In this document: piece by piece, positions 51,286 to 59,862 of the stretch
Position numbering within the stretch: position 1 is the first letter of the stretch
Layout: every line of letters starts with the position of its first letter
Assembly: GCA_014360645.1 (NCBI GenBank)
Contig: JACIXD010000010.1
Coordinates: 92,950 to 156,949 of the forward strand
Origin: Actinomycetota bacterium
GTDB taxonomy: Bacteria > Actinomycetota > Geothermincolia > Geothermincolales > RBG-13-55-18
DNA: 64,000 nt
Reading direction: 5' to 3'
The notes under the pieces: generated by a model
What the model saw: the letters and a program-made list of their open reading frames with translations, nothing else
Databases searched by the model: none
What the model was told of the DNA's origin: nothing
Made by a program: the position numbers and the translations under genes

Positions 51286-52840
51286 GACGCGAGCCGCCCT
51301 GCCGGTGAGCGGCGCCGGGATGCCCGAGATGGGCATCCAGGACGAGGACCTGCACGCCCTGCTCGCGGGGGCGGAATACGGCCTGCTGGAGCGCCCTGTA
51401 TCCAGGCGCGCGGAGGTGGCGGCGCGCATCACGGCGCGCTTGCTGACCGACGTATTGGCGGTGTTCACCGCGGCCACCGTCGCCTACTGGTTGCGCTTCG
51501 AGAACTCCTTCTTCGTGCGCGCCTTCCCACCCGAGGAAGCGGTCTTCTACGGCAGCGTCATCGCGGCCCTCATGGTCACCTCCCCGGTGCTCTTCCTGGC
51601 CCTCAAGGTGGCCGGTATGTACGACCCGCGCACCCGCGTGCGCATCCTTGACCGCATCCCCCGCATCGTGGGAGCGACCAACGCCTATCTGGTCTTTCTC
51701 CTCGTGATGTCCTTTTTCCTCGACTCCTCCGTGTCCACCCGGGGTTACCTCATCGTCTTCTGGGCGCTCGCCATCCTCTGCCTCTTCACGGGACGCATGA
51801 TCCTGCAGCTCTCTTTGAGGGTGGCAGGCATCAACGACGTGGTCATGCGCAACACCCTCATCGTGGGCGCGGGCAAGGTGGGGAAGCAGGTGGCGCGCAA
51901 GCTGGTGCGCCACGAGGCCTTCGGGCTCCGCCCGGTGGGGTTCGTGGACGATGACCCTCTCTTCAGACGCTTCCAGGAGCCCGAGCTCAAGGACCTGCGG
52001 GTGCTGGGCGGCATCGCCAACCTGCAGGACATCATCCGCGAGTTCGAGGTGGAGAAGGTGATCATCGCCTTCTCCGGGACCGGCTCCGAGCAGCTTCTCG
52101 ACCTCGCCTCGAGGTGCAACAGGGCGGGCGTGGAATGTTCCATCGTGCCCCGGCTCTTCGAGGTGATAACCGACGAGATAAAGGTGAACGAGATCGGCGG
52201 CATTCCCCTCATCAAGCTGCGCGATAAGAAGATCACGGGATACCGGAAGCTGCTCAAGGACCTGGAGGACTACGTGCTCGCCACGGCGGCTTTGCTGATC
52301 ACCTGGCCGCTGCTGCTGATCACCGCCATCGCCATCAAGCTCGACTCGCCGGGCCCCGTCTTTTTCCGCCAGGAGAGGGTGGGAAAGAACCAGAGGACGT
52401 TCACCTGCCTGAAGTTCCGCTCCATGGTGGTGAACGCAGAGGAGCTGCAGGACGAACTGATCGACCTCAACCAGGCGGAAGGCCCCCTCTTCAAGATAAG
52501 CGACGATCCCAGGGTCACGAGGGTGGGGAAGTGGATACGCAAGTTCTCCATCGACGAGCTCCCGCAGATCTTCAACGTGCTGGCGGGGCACATGAGCCTG
52601 GTGGGGCCAAGGCCGCCCGTTCCCAGGGAGGTCAAGGAGTACAAGTTCTGGCAGACCCAGAGGCTGAACGTAAAGCCGGGCATCACCGGCCTCTGGCAGG
52701 TGAGCGGGCGCAGCGACCTGCCCTTCGACGAGATGGTAAAACTGGACCTTTACTATATCGAGACCTGGTCCCTGTGGCAGGATTTCAAGATCATCCTCAG
52801 GACCTTCTCAGCCATACTGTCCTCCAACGGCGCGTACTGA
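51251..52840 (+). CDS. polyprenyl-phosphate sugar-1-phosphate transferase (WcaJ/PHPT type)
   Basis: The 529-residue protein has about four N-terminal membrane helices, a central CoA-binding-like Rossmann domain (NTLIVGAGKVGKQVARKL), another membrane segment and the catalytic sugar-transferase domain. That domain includes SPGPVFFRQERVGKN, CLKFRSM, SIDELPQIFNVLAGHMSLVG and KPGITGLWQVSGRSD. It starts exopolysaccharide synthesis by linking a sugar phosphate to undecaprenyl phosphate. With the overlapping GT4 gene it forms a small polysaccharide operon; polymerase and export genes are not in the window. A strong terminator follows. Confidence 0.92.
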   Translation: MDRQLIESGLSETRAALPVSGAGMPEMGIQDEDLHALLAGAEYGLLERPVSRRAEVAARITARLLTDVLAVFTAATVAYWLRFENSFFVRAFPPEEAVFYGSVIAALMVTSPVLFLALKVAGMYDPRTRVRILDRIPRIVGATNAYLVFLLVMSFFLDSSVSTRGYLIVFWALAILCLFTGRMILQLSLRVAGINDVVMRNTLIVGAGKVGKQVARKLVRHEAFGLRPVGFVDDDPLFRRFQEPELKDLRVLGGIANLQDIIREFEVEKVIIAFSGTGSEQLLDLASRCNRAGVECSIVPRLFEVITDEIKVNEIGGIPLIKLRDKKITGYRKLLKDLEDYVLATAALLITWPLLLITAIAIKLDSPGPVFFRQERVGKNQRTFTCLKFRSMVVNAEELQDELIDLNQAEGPLFKISDDPRVTRVGKWIRKFSIDELPQIFNVLAGHMSLVGPRPPVPREVKEYKFWQTQRLNVKPGITGLWQVSGRSDLPFDEMVKLDLYYIETWSLWQDFKIILRTFSAILSSNGAY

Positions 52841-52955
52841 AGCGATGGGGAAGGGAGTACGTCCTCACCCCGTCGCGCACGCAAAGGCCACGTGCCCCCG
52901 TGGCTGGAGCGCGAGCGAGGAGCGCGGCAGCGAAGCGTAGGGGGGTTTTGGGGGG

Positions 52956-52986
52956 ACCGGGCGGCATCCGTGCCGCCCGGTTTTCT
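52956..52986 (+). terminator. rho-independent terminator of the exopolysaccharide operon
   Basis: A perfect 11-base stem, ACCGGGCGGCA with TGCCGCCCGGT and loop TCCG, is followed by TTTCT. It lies about 115 bases after the transferase stop. Confidence 0.88.
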
Positions 52987-53040
52987 ATCTCTACGCGGGG
53001 CGGGCCTTGCGGGACGGCCCGATCCCGCGTTGTATCCCGA

Positions 53041-54117
53041 TCAGAGAGACATATCCAGTTGTTGGACCGCGCCGGGCGTCCCGTTCTCGCGCAGATATAA
53101 CCCGCTCGACCTCACCCTTCCCAGTACCTGGTTGCCGGGGTCCGTGAGGGAGAAGGGGGTGCCGGCGCGCCCGAGGAAAATGGCCCCTATACCGAGGTCG
53201 GTGAGGGAGAGCAGGAAATCCTCCTCGCCGTTCTTCACCCATACCCGCAGGTCGCGGAACACGGGATCGGCCTCATCTATCCAGTTATTACCATCTATGT
53301 CGTGGGTGGCGAGCTCCGCGAAGCCGTCTCCCGACAGCGGACCGAACATCTCCCTCCCGCTGGTGACAGACCCGTCGCCGTCCAAGTCCAGGACCAGGAA
53401 GCCGCTGCCTGCCTCCAGCATGGGAACATCATCCGCGACGCCGTCCGCGTCCAGGTCGAACGCGAACCTAAACCCTGAGAGGCGCGCCGCGGAGCCGTCG
53501 AGGTTCAACACCAGCGGGTCCGAGACCGCCGCCTCCCCCACGCGCAGACGCGCGCTCTCGTAGTGCTCGTACTCCCTGTGCATGACCAGCTCCAGCCGGA
53601 AGAAGATCTCCCTGCCGTCCGCGGTTCTCACCACCCCCGCGGCGCTGAAAGAGGTGGTTTCGCTCTCCCTCTCATACCTCGCGAACTCGTACTCCAGGCC
53701 CCAACCCCCGCGGGAGCTTTGCGCGGGTCCCGCGCCTCCCGGGCCGCCTCCCGCATCACTTTCCTCCACGTAGCCCTGACCGCCGGGGAAGAGCTCCGCG
53801 GTACGTATCCGGATGCGTCTCCCGGTCACCATCTCCACCAGCTTCTCCACCAGGCTCTTCAGCCTCGCAAGATCAGGCCTCCCCGCCTTTTCCGGCTCGC
53901 AGGGCTTCTTCGCCCTACGCGAGTGTTCGGTCTCCCCCGGGGCTTTCGAGGCCGCATGCGGGTGGATGGCCTCGCGCCCCGGACCCGGTATCCGGCCCGC
54001 CTGCCGTCCCGAAGCAGGCGGGGAAGCGAGATGCAGACGAAGGCTCTCGCGGGCCTCCTCGACCCGCGAAAAGGTATGCCCGGCCTGCAGGGAGACGCTG
54101 GAATCGGTGATCCTCAA
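53041..54117 (-). CDS. EF-hand/calcium-loop protein of unknown function
   Basis: The 358-residue protein has no signal peptide or membrane segment. Residues 30-140 are disordered and charged. The C-terminal half carries three calcium-loop motifs at about 221-230 (DLDADGVADD), 244-253 (DLDGDGSVTS) and 273-284 (DIDGNNWIDEAD), and then FRDLRVWVKNGEEDFLLSLTDLGIGAIFLG. A similar arrangement is known from a family of uncharacterised bacterial proteins whose N-terminus starts with MKI/MRI-(S/D)SS. Function is unknown; calcium-dependent folding outside the cell is suggested by the loops. It converges with the exopolysaccharide operon. Confidence 0.75.
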   Translation of the reverse strand: MRITDSSVSLQAGHTFSRVEEARESLRLHLASPPASGRQAGRIPGPGREAIHPHAASKAPGETEHSRRAKKPCEPEKAGRPDLARLKSLVEKLVEMVTGRRIRIRTAELFPGGQGYVEESDAGGGPGGAGPAQSSRGGWGLEYEFARYERESETTSFSAAGVVRTADGREIFFRLELVMHREYEHYESARLRVGEAAVSDPLVLNLDGSAARLSGFRFAFDLDADGVADDVPMLEAGSGFLVLDLDGDGSVTSGREMFGPLSGDGFAELATHDIDGNNWIDEADPVFRDLRVWVKNGEEDFLLSLTDLGIGAIFLGRAGTPFSLTDPGNQVLGRVRSSGLYLRENGTPGAVQQLDMSL

Positions 54118-54550
54118 GGGCTTCTCCTCTCATCCATGAGAGCGCGGCGGACCGCTCCCTGTCCTCTTCGCAGCATGAAGGAGACCCCCGCTCCCGCGCA
54201 TCCATCCAAAGTGCATACCGCGGCGGCCAAAAGAGGGAGACTCCGTTTCCCGCCCGGGGCATCGGGCGCACCTCTCTCCATACCCGTTCCGGGTGGGTCG
54301 AGGTTCCGATACGCGCCCGGGGCAATGGCCACGGCGCCCCAAAGCCCACCCCGCGGAAATGATCCTCGTGGCGCCCTGTCCCGCGCCCCCTCGGCAACCG
54401 GGTCGCGAAATAGCGGCTTTCAAACGGGATGTGGCGGCGGTGCGCGAAGGGGCTTTTCCCCATGCCGCCCTCCGCCCCGCAGGTCCCCCCAGCCCTTCCG
54501 GCCTGTGAGATAATGGAGGCGCCCACCGGGAGGCGAGGAAGGGAGGCGCG
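54118..54550. other. divergent intergenic region between the EF-hand and thioesterase genes
   Basis: About 430 bases. A GATAAT at 54508-54513 is a possible -10 box for the thioesterase gene, whose ribosome site GGGAGG lies directly before the ATG. No gene was seen. Confidence 0.4.
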
Positions 54551-54943
54551 ATGCCGAAGGAGTTCTTCGAGCCTCCGGAGGGATTCAACCCCTTCGGAGA
54601 CCTGTTGGGCATCGTCTTTACCGCCTACGGCGAAGGACGCAGCCGCTGCGAGCTGGAGGCACGCCGGGAGCTTATCAACCCTCACGGGGTGCTGCACGGC
54701 GGGGCTATCTATTCCATGGTGGATTTCGGCATGGGCGCCGCCCTCTACTCGGTCATGGAGGAGAAGGAGCTATGCGCCACGGTGGAGATAAAGATCACCT
54801 ATCTCAAAGCGGTGAGAGAGGGCAGGCTGGTATGTGAGAGCGTGGTGGTGGACCGCCGCAAGCGCATAGCCGTCCTGGAATCCGAGGTGCGCAACGGCGA
54901 GGAGCTGGTGGCCAAGGCCCTCGGCACCTTCTATATATACTAA
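54551..54943 (+). CDS. hotdog-fold acyl-CoA thioesterase (PaaI family)
   Basis: The 130-residue protein shows the PaaI/HGG thioesterase core: INPHGVLHGGAIYSMVDFGMG at about 42-62 with the HGG loop, then VEIKITYLKAVREGRLVCES and the C-terminal ALGTFYIY strand. These enzymes hydrolyse aryl- or medium-chain acyl-CoA, often phenylacetyl-CoA pathway intermediates. AAGGGAGG precedes the ATG. A GGGGTCA element end starts two bases after the stop codon. Confidence 0.87.
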   Translation: MPKEFFEPPEGFNPFGDLLGIVFTAYGEGRSRCELEARRELINPHGVLHGGAIYSMVDFGMGAALYSVMEEKELCATVEIKITYLKAVREGRLVCESVVVDRRKRIAVLESEVRNGEELVAKALGTFYIY

Positions 54944-54968
54944 TCGGGGTCAGATCTTCATTCTTCGA
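54944..54968 (+). repeat. solo end of the dispersed GGGGTCA element, abutting a stop codon
   Basis: TCGGGGTCAGATCTTC follows directly after the TAA of the thioesterase gene, resembling the type A end of the complete element (GGGGTCACATCTTCGAT). A possible partner end (CTTGACCC) lies near 55032. The intergenic stretch to 55346 otherwise holds only the hairpin at 55097. Confidence 0.55.
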
Positions 54969-55096
54969 CGCGGGTAACGGATGCCTCGTTCAGGCCAGCT
55001 CTTTCAAGAGTAAAGCCTGGTCGTTTACAGACCTTGACCCTGGCGCGCGATCAAAGAAGGCGACGTTGCGCGGGAGGGAAGAGGCGCTGACGAGGC

Positions 55097-55123
55097 GGAG
55101 GCGCGGCTCCGAGCCGCGCCTCC
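55097..55123. other. long perfect palindrome in the intergenic region
   Basis: GGAGGCGCGGCTC-C-GAGCCGCGCCTCC is a 13-base perfect inverted repeat around one base. It is followed by GTTCTTCC on the plus strand, a poor T-run, so a terminator is possible but not clear. It lies between the convergent thioesterase and desaturase-like genes. Confidence 0.55.
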
Positions 55124-55346
55124 GTTCTTCCGGCCTCGGGGGAAGGGAACCGGGACATAACGTTGACCAAAACTCTGCCTCCCCTAGGCCTTTTCCGCCC
55201 CAAAACCGCCGCCGCTGCAATCTCCCTGCTGACCATGCGCCTCCACGGCCGCGTCTCCCGCGCCCGTGGCCTCCCATCGCGCCGGGGCGGTTTCGGGGCC
55301 CCAGCCCCGCGCCACCCTTCGGGGAAGGCGGCGGTCGGGCCGGACA

Positions 55347-56834
55347 CTACGCAGAGCGGGATGCCTTGATCAGCTTCAGCGCGCCGCGGGCCAACACCAA
55401 CCCTCCCAGCGCCGCGCCTACCTGGGTGGCGGGCTTCAGGATGGGGGTGAAACCCTTCTTCGGCTTCCACTCCACGTTCAGGGAGAGGGTCTTGCCCAGT
55501 TTGTCCAGGGCGATGACCTCCGCGCAGTGATTGGCGGTCCAGATGGCCGCCTCCATACCGCCGGAGGAGACGTGGGTCTTGGTATAGTCTCCCGCCAGGT
55601 AGAGGTTGTCGATGGGGGAACGCTGATAGGGGCGGTGCTTCTCCATCCCCGGGTAGGCGCGGTACACGCCCTGCCGCTCGCGAACCACCTTGTACTTGCG
55701 CACCTCCGCCTCGCGTGCCGTGGGGAAGAGGGCCCGGATCTGCTCGATGGCGATGTCGAAGATCACCTCGTCCGGCAGCCCCTCGATATTGTCCGCCGGG
55801 GAGAGCACCATCTCGAACATGGAGCCGCCCTTGAAGATGTCCGGCAGCACATTGGAGAGGTCCGCGTAGGTGTTGAAGATGCAGTTGTTGGAGAAGAAGG
55901 TCACGTCCACGTCGGTGAGCTTGCGGTCGAACCATATCTGCAGGGAGAGCGAGGGCGCGTAGTGGAAGAACCACAGGTCGCGGAAGTACTCGTAGTGGAA
56001 GGCCTCCTTGGGCAGCACGCGCCGCAGCGAGTAGGGGCTCATGGTGGAGACGTAGAGGTCCGCGGTCTTCTCCTCGCCGTTAACGGTCACGCTCTTCACC
56101 CTGGTGCCCTCGAGGTTGATGGCGGTCACCGCGCTCTTGAGGGCGGTGGTGCCCCCCTTGGAGTGGATGTACTCCAGGCAGGTGTCCACCCAGATGTCGC
56201 CCAGCCCGCCGTTGGCGAAGCCCACGCGCGCGCTGTCCGGGTCCGCGGCCACCTTGCGGAACCAGTTGATCATCACCTTGGCGGAGATCATCCACGAGGG
56301 GGTGAAGGTGAGCCCGTTGATCCCCGGCTCCAGGGGCAGCAGGGCGTCCTTGGGCCCGCGGCGGCATAGCCACTGCCCGAAGGATATCTCGTCCAGCTTC
56401 TCCAGCTTGCGATCGGAGTACATCACCGCCCCGCCCATGGCCCCGGCGGTGAAGAGGAGCTTCCACCTGGGCACGCGGGTGTAGGACTTCAGCAGGGAGC
56501 CGAAGGCCACCGCGGCGTGGAAGGGCGCGGGCAGGTTGGCGAACCTGAGCACCGCGTCCTTGCCCCCCTCCTGCATGTAGTAGAACTCCGTCTGCTTCCA
56601 GAGGATGTTCTTCTCGATGCCCATCTTGTTGAAGAAGTTGAGGAGGTTGGCGTAGTAGGGGAAGAAGACGTGCAGGGCGTTGTCGATCATGTCCCCGTCT
56701 TCGTCCTTCCAGGAACTGGCGCGTCCGCCGAAGATCTCGTCGGCCTCCACCAGCTCCACCTCGATCCCCAGGTCGAGGAGGTTGATGGCCGTCGCCAGCC
56801 CCGCCATGCCGCCGCCCATGACCAGAGCTTTCAT
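55347..56834 (-). CDS. phytoene-desaturase/HpnE-like FAD oxidoreductase
   Basis: The 495-residue flavoprotein begins with MGGGMAGLATAINLLDLG (GxGxxG at residues 7-12) and VELVEADEIFGGRASSW. It ends with the FAD motif NLYLAGDYTKTHVSSGGMEAAIWTANHCAE, the typical C-terminal signature of plant-type phytoene desaturases and hydroxysqualene dehydroxylases. A hydrophobic C-terminal tail (VGAALGGLVLARGALKLI) could attach it to the membrane. It overlaps by four bases (ATGA) the TetR gene upstream, so both are co-transcribed and the regulator probably controls it. No carotenoid or hopanoid synthase is near. Confidence 0.85.
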   Translation of the reverse strand: MKALVMGGGMAGLATAINLLDLGIEVELVEADEIFGGRASSWKDEDGDMIDNALHVFFPYYANLLNFFNKMGIEKNILWKQTEFYYMQEGGKDAVLRFANLPAPFHAAVAFGSLLKSYTRVPRWKLLFTAGAMGGAVMYSDRKLEKLDEISFGQWLCRRGPKDALLPLEPGINGLTFTPSWMISAKVMINWFRKVAADPDSARVGFANGGLGDIWVDTCLEYIHSKGGTTALKSAVTAINLEGTRVKSVTVNGEEKTADLYVSTMSPYSLRRVLPKEAFHYEYFRDLWFFHYAPSLSLQIWFDRKLTDVDVTFFSNNCIFNTYADLSNVLPDIFKGGSMFEMVLSPADNIEGLPDEVIFDIAIEQIRALFPTAREAEVRKYKVVRERQGVYRAYPGMEKHRPYQRSPIDNLYLAGDYTKTHVSSGGMEAAIWTANHCAEVIALDKLGKTLSLNVEWKPKKGFTPILKPATQVGAALGGLVLARGALKLIKASRSA

Positions 56835-57490
56835 CTCACACTCTCCTTTCTCGATCTACCACCGTCATGTTCTCTGCTGGATGAGGCATTGCTCACTATG
56901 TTTTCCAGGACCTCCCGCACCGCCAAGAGGGCTTTGTCGCGCGTCAGCACCTCGTTGAGGCCCATGAGGGAGGCAAAGGCCAGGGTGAGCCCGAGGGACA
57001 GGATCTGCCACGCGGCCACCGTGGTGTCCAGGTCCTTCCTCACCACCCCGTCCTTCTTCCCCTCCTCGAACATGAGGGAGAGGATGGTGGTAAAACCTAC
57101 CAGCTTATCGCTGAGCGCGGCTCTGATGTCCGGGTCGCGCGCTCCCGTGACCGCCTCGAAGAGGAGCATGGACTCGTCGGGGTGAGTGATCACGAACTCG
57201 TAATAAGCGTCGCTCATGCGGTAGATACGCTCCGTGACCTCGCCGCTCTCCCCCGCCCCCCTGGAGAGGGTCTCGTAGAAGAGCTCCCCCAGGGCGTCTA
57301 GAGCCTCGAGGACGAGTTCCTTCTTGCCGGGAAAGTACTTGTAAAGGGCGGGTTCGGAGACCCCGACCTTCTCCGCGATGCGCCTAGTAGTGGTCCCCAC
57401 GAGGCCCTGCTCCGCCATTATCTCCAGGGCTGCCTGCACGATCTGCCTCTTGCGCTCGCTTCCGCTCATGCGCTCGCCCTTGCCCGTCAT
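56831..57490 (-). CDS. TetR-family regulator controlling the desaturase-like gene
   Basis: The 219-residue protein has the TetR helix-turn-helix at about 12-60: KRQIVQAALEIMAEQGLVG, TTRRIAEKVGVSEPALYKYFPGK and KELVLEALD. The C-terminal ligand domain is helical. It is the first gene of a two-gene operon with the FAD enzyme. A perfect 20-base palindrome lies 32 bases before its start, a likely autoregulatory operator. ATG at 57469 with AAGGG is an alternative start. Confidence 0.88.
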   Translation of the reverse strand: MTGKGERMSGSERKRQIVQAALEIMAEQGLVGTTTRRIAEKVGVSEPALYKYFPGKKELVLEALDALGELFYETLSRGAGESGEVTERIYRMSDAYYEFVITHPDESMLLFEAVTGARDPDIRAALSDKLVGFTTILSLMFEEGKKDGVVRKDLDTTVAAWQILSLGLTLAFASLMGLNEVLTRDKALLAVREVLENIVSNASSSREHDGGRSRKESVR

Positions 57491-57521
57491 CTCTTCCGTG
57501 GCGACCCCTCCTGGACAAAAG

Positions 57522-57541
57522 GTTAGTGAATATTAACTAAC
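57522..57541 (-). promoter_or_regulatory. TetR operator palindrome
   Basis: GTTAGTgaatattaACTAAC is an exact six-base inverted repeat with an AT-rich centre. It lies between the promoter region and the start codon of the tetR gene at 56831-57490, where it could block transcription of the operon. TATAAG adjoins it and may be part of the -10 region. Confidence 0.65.
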
Positions 57542-57939
57542 TTATAGCACGGCGGCTACCCCGCGGTCAACACCCAGCCGCGCTGAGACCCGGCGGGACC
57601 TCTGCCCGCTTTCCCGGCGCCGGAAAAAGGGCAGCGTGACGACATAAAAGATATGCGGGCTTTGATGCATGATCCTCCTCTGCCCATACTATGCAGGGAG
57701 GGCGGTGTGATGATGCGGCAGGCTCTTGCGCCGCGACTTCCCTGTGGGCGCCACTCGGGGCGAAAGGATCGAGGATCCAACCGGTAATTCTTTAGGGCGG
57801 CAGGACGAACGGGTTGATGTTTGACCTCCCGGTTGCTCAGCCCGCCTGCCACGATCCCGCTGCGGCCTCCCAGGCGAAGGACGTCGAGAAGATAGAGGCG
57901 GGGCATCAGGGACTGCGCCCGAGCCGACTCAAGGCGGCG

Positions 57940-58039
57940 CTTGTAATGCGTGCGCTTTTTAAGTTGACTATTTTACTCAGGCCCGGGCCACACGGTGTCC
58001 CGTCATTTATATCCACTTGTAATGCGTGCGCTTTTTAAG
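57940..58039. repeat. 24-base direct repeat upstream of the epimerase gene
   Basis: CTTGTAATGCGTGCGCTTTT followed by TAAG occurs at 57940-57963 and again at 58016-58039 (76-base offset), each followed by T/C and a GACT/AACT-like sequence. The second copy lies about 45 bases before the epimerase ATG. It may be a regulator site pair or a duplicated promoter part. The remainder of 57542-57939 shows no gene. Confidence 0.7.
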
Positions 58040-58081
58040 CTAACTTTTTATTAAACTGCTTCTACGAGGAGGGAGGAAAAG

Positions 58082-59026
58082 ATGTCCGTGGTCGCCGTCA
58101 CCGGATGTTCGGGTTACATAGGCACGCGCCTGCTGCGTTTTCTGGACGAGAGCGAAAAGGTCACCAGGATCATCGGGGTGGACCTCAACCCCCCGCGCCA
58201 CTCCACGCCCAAGATGGACTTTCACCGCCTGGACGTGCGCGACCCCTCCCTGGTGAACCTCTTCACCCTCAACAACGTGGAGGTGGTGGTGCACCTGGCC
58301 TTCATCGTCAACCCCCTGCACGACGACGCCCTCATGCACGACATCGACGTCAACGGCACCCGCAACGTGCTCAAGGCCACCGCGGCATGCGTGGCCCGGC
58401 ATTTCGTCATCGCCTCATCCACCTCGGCCTTCGGCGCCCACCCCGACAACCCGGAGTGGCTGACCGAAAAGGACCACCCGCGCCTGCAGCGCAACTACAC
58501 CTATGCCGCCGACAAGTACGAGACCGAGATGCTGGTGCGCATCTTCAGGGAGGAGAACCCGCATACCAAGGTGGCGGTGGTCCGCCCCTGCATCGTCTAC
58601 GGGCCCAACGTGGACAACTACCTGTCGCGCTTCATCGTCCGGCTGCCCTTCTTCCCCGCCGTGGACGGCGTCAAGCCCGACATGCAGTTCGTGCACGAGG
58701 ACGACGTGGCGGAGGTCTTCCTGCGCGTGGTGGAGAAGGAGGCGGTGGGCTATTTCCACGCCGTGGGCGAGGGGGTCGTCAACTCGGAGGAGATAGCGCG
58801 CATGGCCGGAAAGCCGGTGATCCCGGTGCCGGCCAAGGTGGCCTACCCGGTCATAGACCTATTGTGGAAGCTGCACGCGCCGCTCATCGAAGGGCCCTCC
58901 GGCATGCTGGACTTCATCCGCTACCGCTGGACGGCCTCGGACGAGCTGACGCGCGAGGCGCTGGGCCTGGGGCCGCGCATGCACTCCCGCGACGTGGTCC
59001 GCCTCATGCTGGAAACCCACCGCTAA
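58082..59026 (+). CDS. NAD-dependent epimerase/dehydratase family protein (extended SDR)
   Basis: The 314-residue protein has the Rossmann glycine motif TGCSGYIG (Gly8, Gly11, Gly14), Asp34 after the second strand (IIGVDLNPP), and the catalytic pair Tyr141 and Lys145 in YAADK, with Ser112-Ser113-Thr114 upstream. The acidic residue after strand 2 favours NAD over NADP. It resembles the nucleoside-diphosphate-sugar epimerase group, but some relatives act on steroids or other alcohols. GGAGGGAGG precedes the ATG. A GGGGTCA element end follows immediately after the stop. Confidence 0.87.
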   Translation: MSVVAVTGCSGYIGTRLLRFLDESEKVTRIIGVDLNPPRHSTPKMDFHRLDVRDPSLVNLFTLNNVEVVVHLAFIVNPLHDDALMHDIDVNGTRNVLKATAACVARHFVIASSTSAFGAHPDNPEWLTEKDHPRLQRNYTYAADKYETEMLVRIFREENPHTKVAVVRPCIVYGPNVDNYLSRFIVRLPFFPAVDGVKPDMQFVHEDDVAEVFLRVVEKEAVGYFHAVGEGVVNSEEIARMAGKPVIPVPAKVAYPVIDLLWKLHAPLIEGPSGMLDFIRYRWTASDELTREALGLGPRMHSRDVVRLMLETHR

Positions 59027-59051
59027 TGGGGTCAGCCCCGGACATGGGACA
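59027..59051 (+). repeat. solo end of the dispersed GGGGTCA element (type B end), abutting a stop codon
   Basis: Directly after the TAA of the epimerase gene comes TGGGGTCAGCCCCGG, then ACATGGGACA, identical to the copies at 29987-30011 and 34968-34991. The rest of the intergenic stretch to 59485 (about 430 bases) shows no gene or clear partner end. Confidence 0.75.
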
Positions 59052-59485
59052 TTATCTTTCGAGGGATCAGATTTCGTAGGGGCACAACGACATCCGGCGG
59101 ATCGCCCGGCCCACACGCACCGGTCCGATATCGCGGCACGCCTGGGGCCCGGGATATACGGGATATTATCGATCCGCGGGTCAGGATTCGCCCGGGCACC
59201 CGGAAAGCCGACAGACCCCCCCATCGGCAAACCCTTGGTCATGCCGATCCTTCACACCAGCTCGGTTGCTCTCCCGAGATCGCGGCACAAAGGTCCTCAC
59301 GTCAACCCCTCGAGCCGGTCCTCCGCCGTCGCCCGCTCCTCTGCCCCCAGAGATCGTGATACAAAATCCCTCTCCTCCACTACACCGGCGAATCACGACC
59401 CGGACAAGCACGGAATAAACGAAAGGCCAAAACAGCGAGCTTCTCCATAATGGAGAGCGATGAAAAAATGCCGGCTTTCCTCGCC

Positions 59486-59701
59486 TCAGGCCTTCGCTCT
59501 GAGGGCCTTCCTCTCTTCCCTGCTCAGCTTGGGCTTGCGCAGCAGGGGCACGAGCACGAACACCCCGAACACCCACGTCAGCAGGTAATAGAGCTTGGGG
59601 TTCTTCCCCCTCTTCTTCGCGGCCCGGTAGGCGATGACCGACTCCACGGCGTGCATGACGGCGAGCTGCTTGGCGATCTTCTTGATCTTTTCGCTGTCCA
59701 A
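59486..59701 (-). CDS. small hypothetical membrane protein
   Basis: The 71-residue protein has a helical N-terminus (KIKKIAKQLAVMHAVESVIAY), one membrane helix (LYYLLTWVFGVFVLVPLL) and a basic C-terminal tail. The start is TTG with AAGGAGG five bases upstream, which decides the start; the frame stays open further up without a site. It diverges from the MoxR-type operon. Function is unknown. Confidence 0.68.
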   Translation of the reverse strand: MDSEKIKKIAKQLAVMHAVESVIAYRAAKKRGKNPKLYYLLTWVFGVFVLVPLLRKPKLSREERKALRAKA

Positions 59702-59862
59702 GGAAACCTCCTTCTGCCCCGAGCTCCAGCCATTGACGGACGTTGCCCCCACCCCGGCGGGTATGGAGTAGAATCATTATATCAGAGGCCTGGAGGCGGA
59801 CCCGGCCCGCGGCGGCGTTGTCGGGGAGGCGCCCCTGAAAGGAGACAGGAGATCGACGGGAT

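Noticed and set aside
57814..58038. Small gene upstream of the epimerase
   Set aside because: The 74-codon frame ends inside the direct repeats, has no ribosome site and no recognisable sequence.
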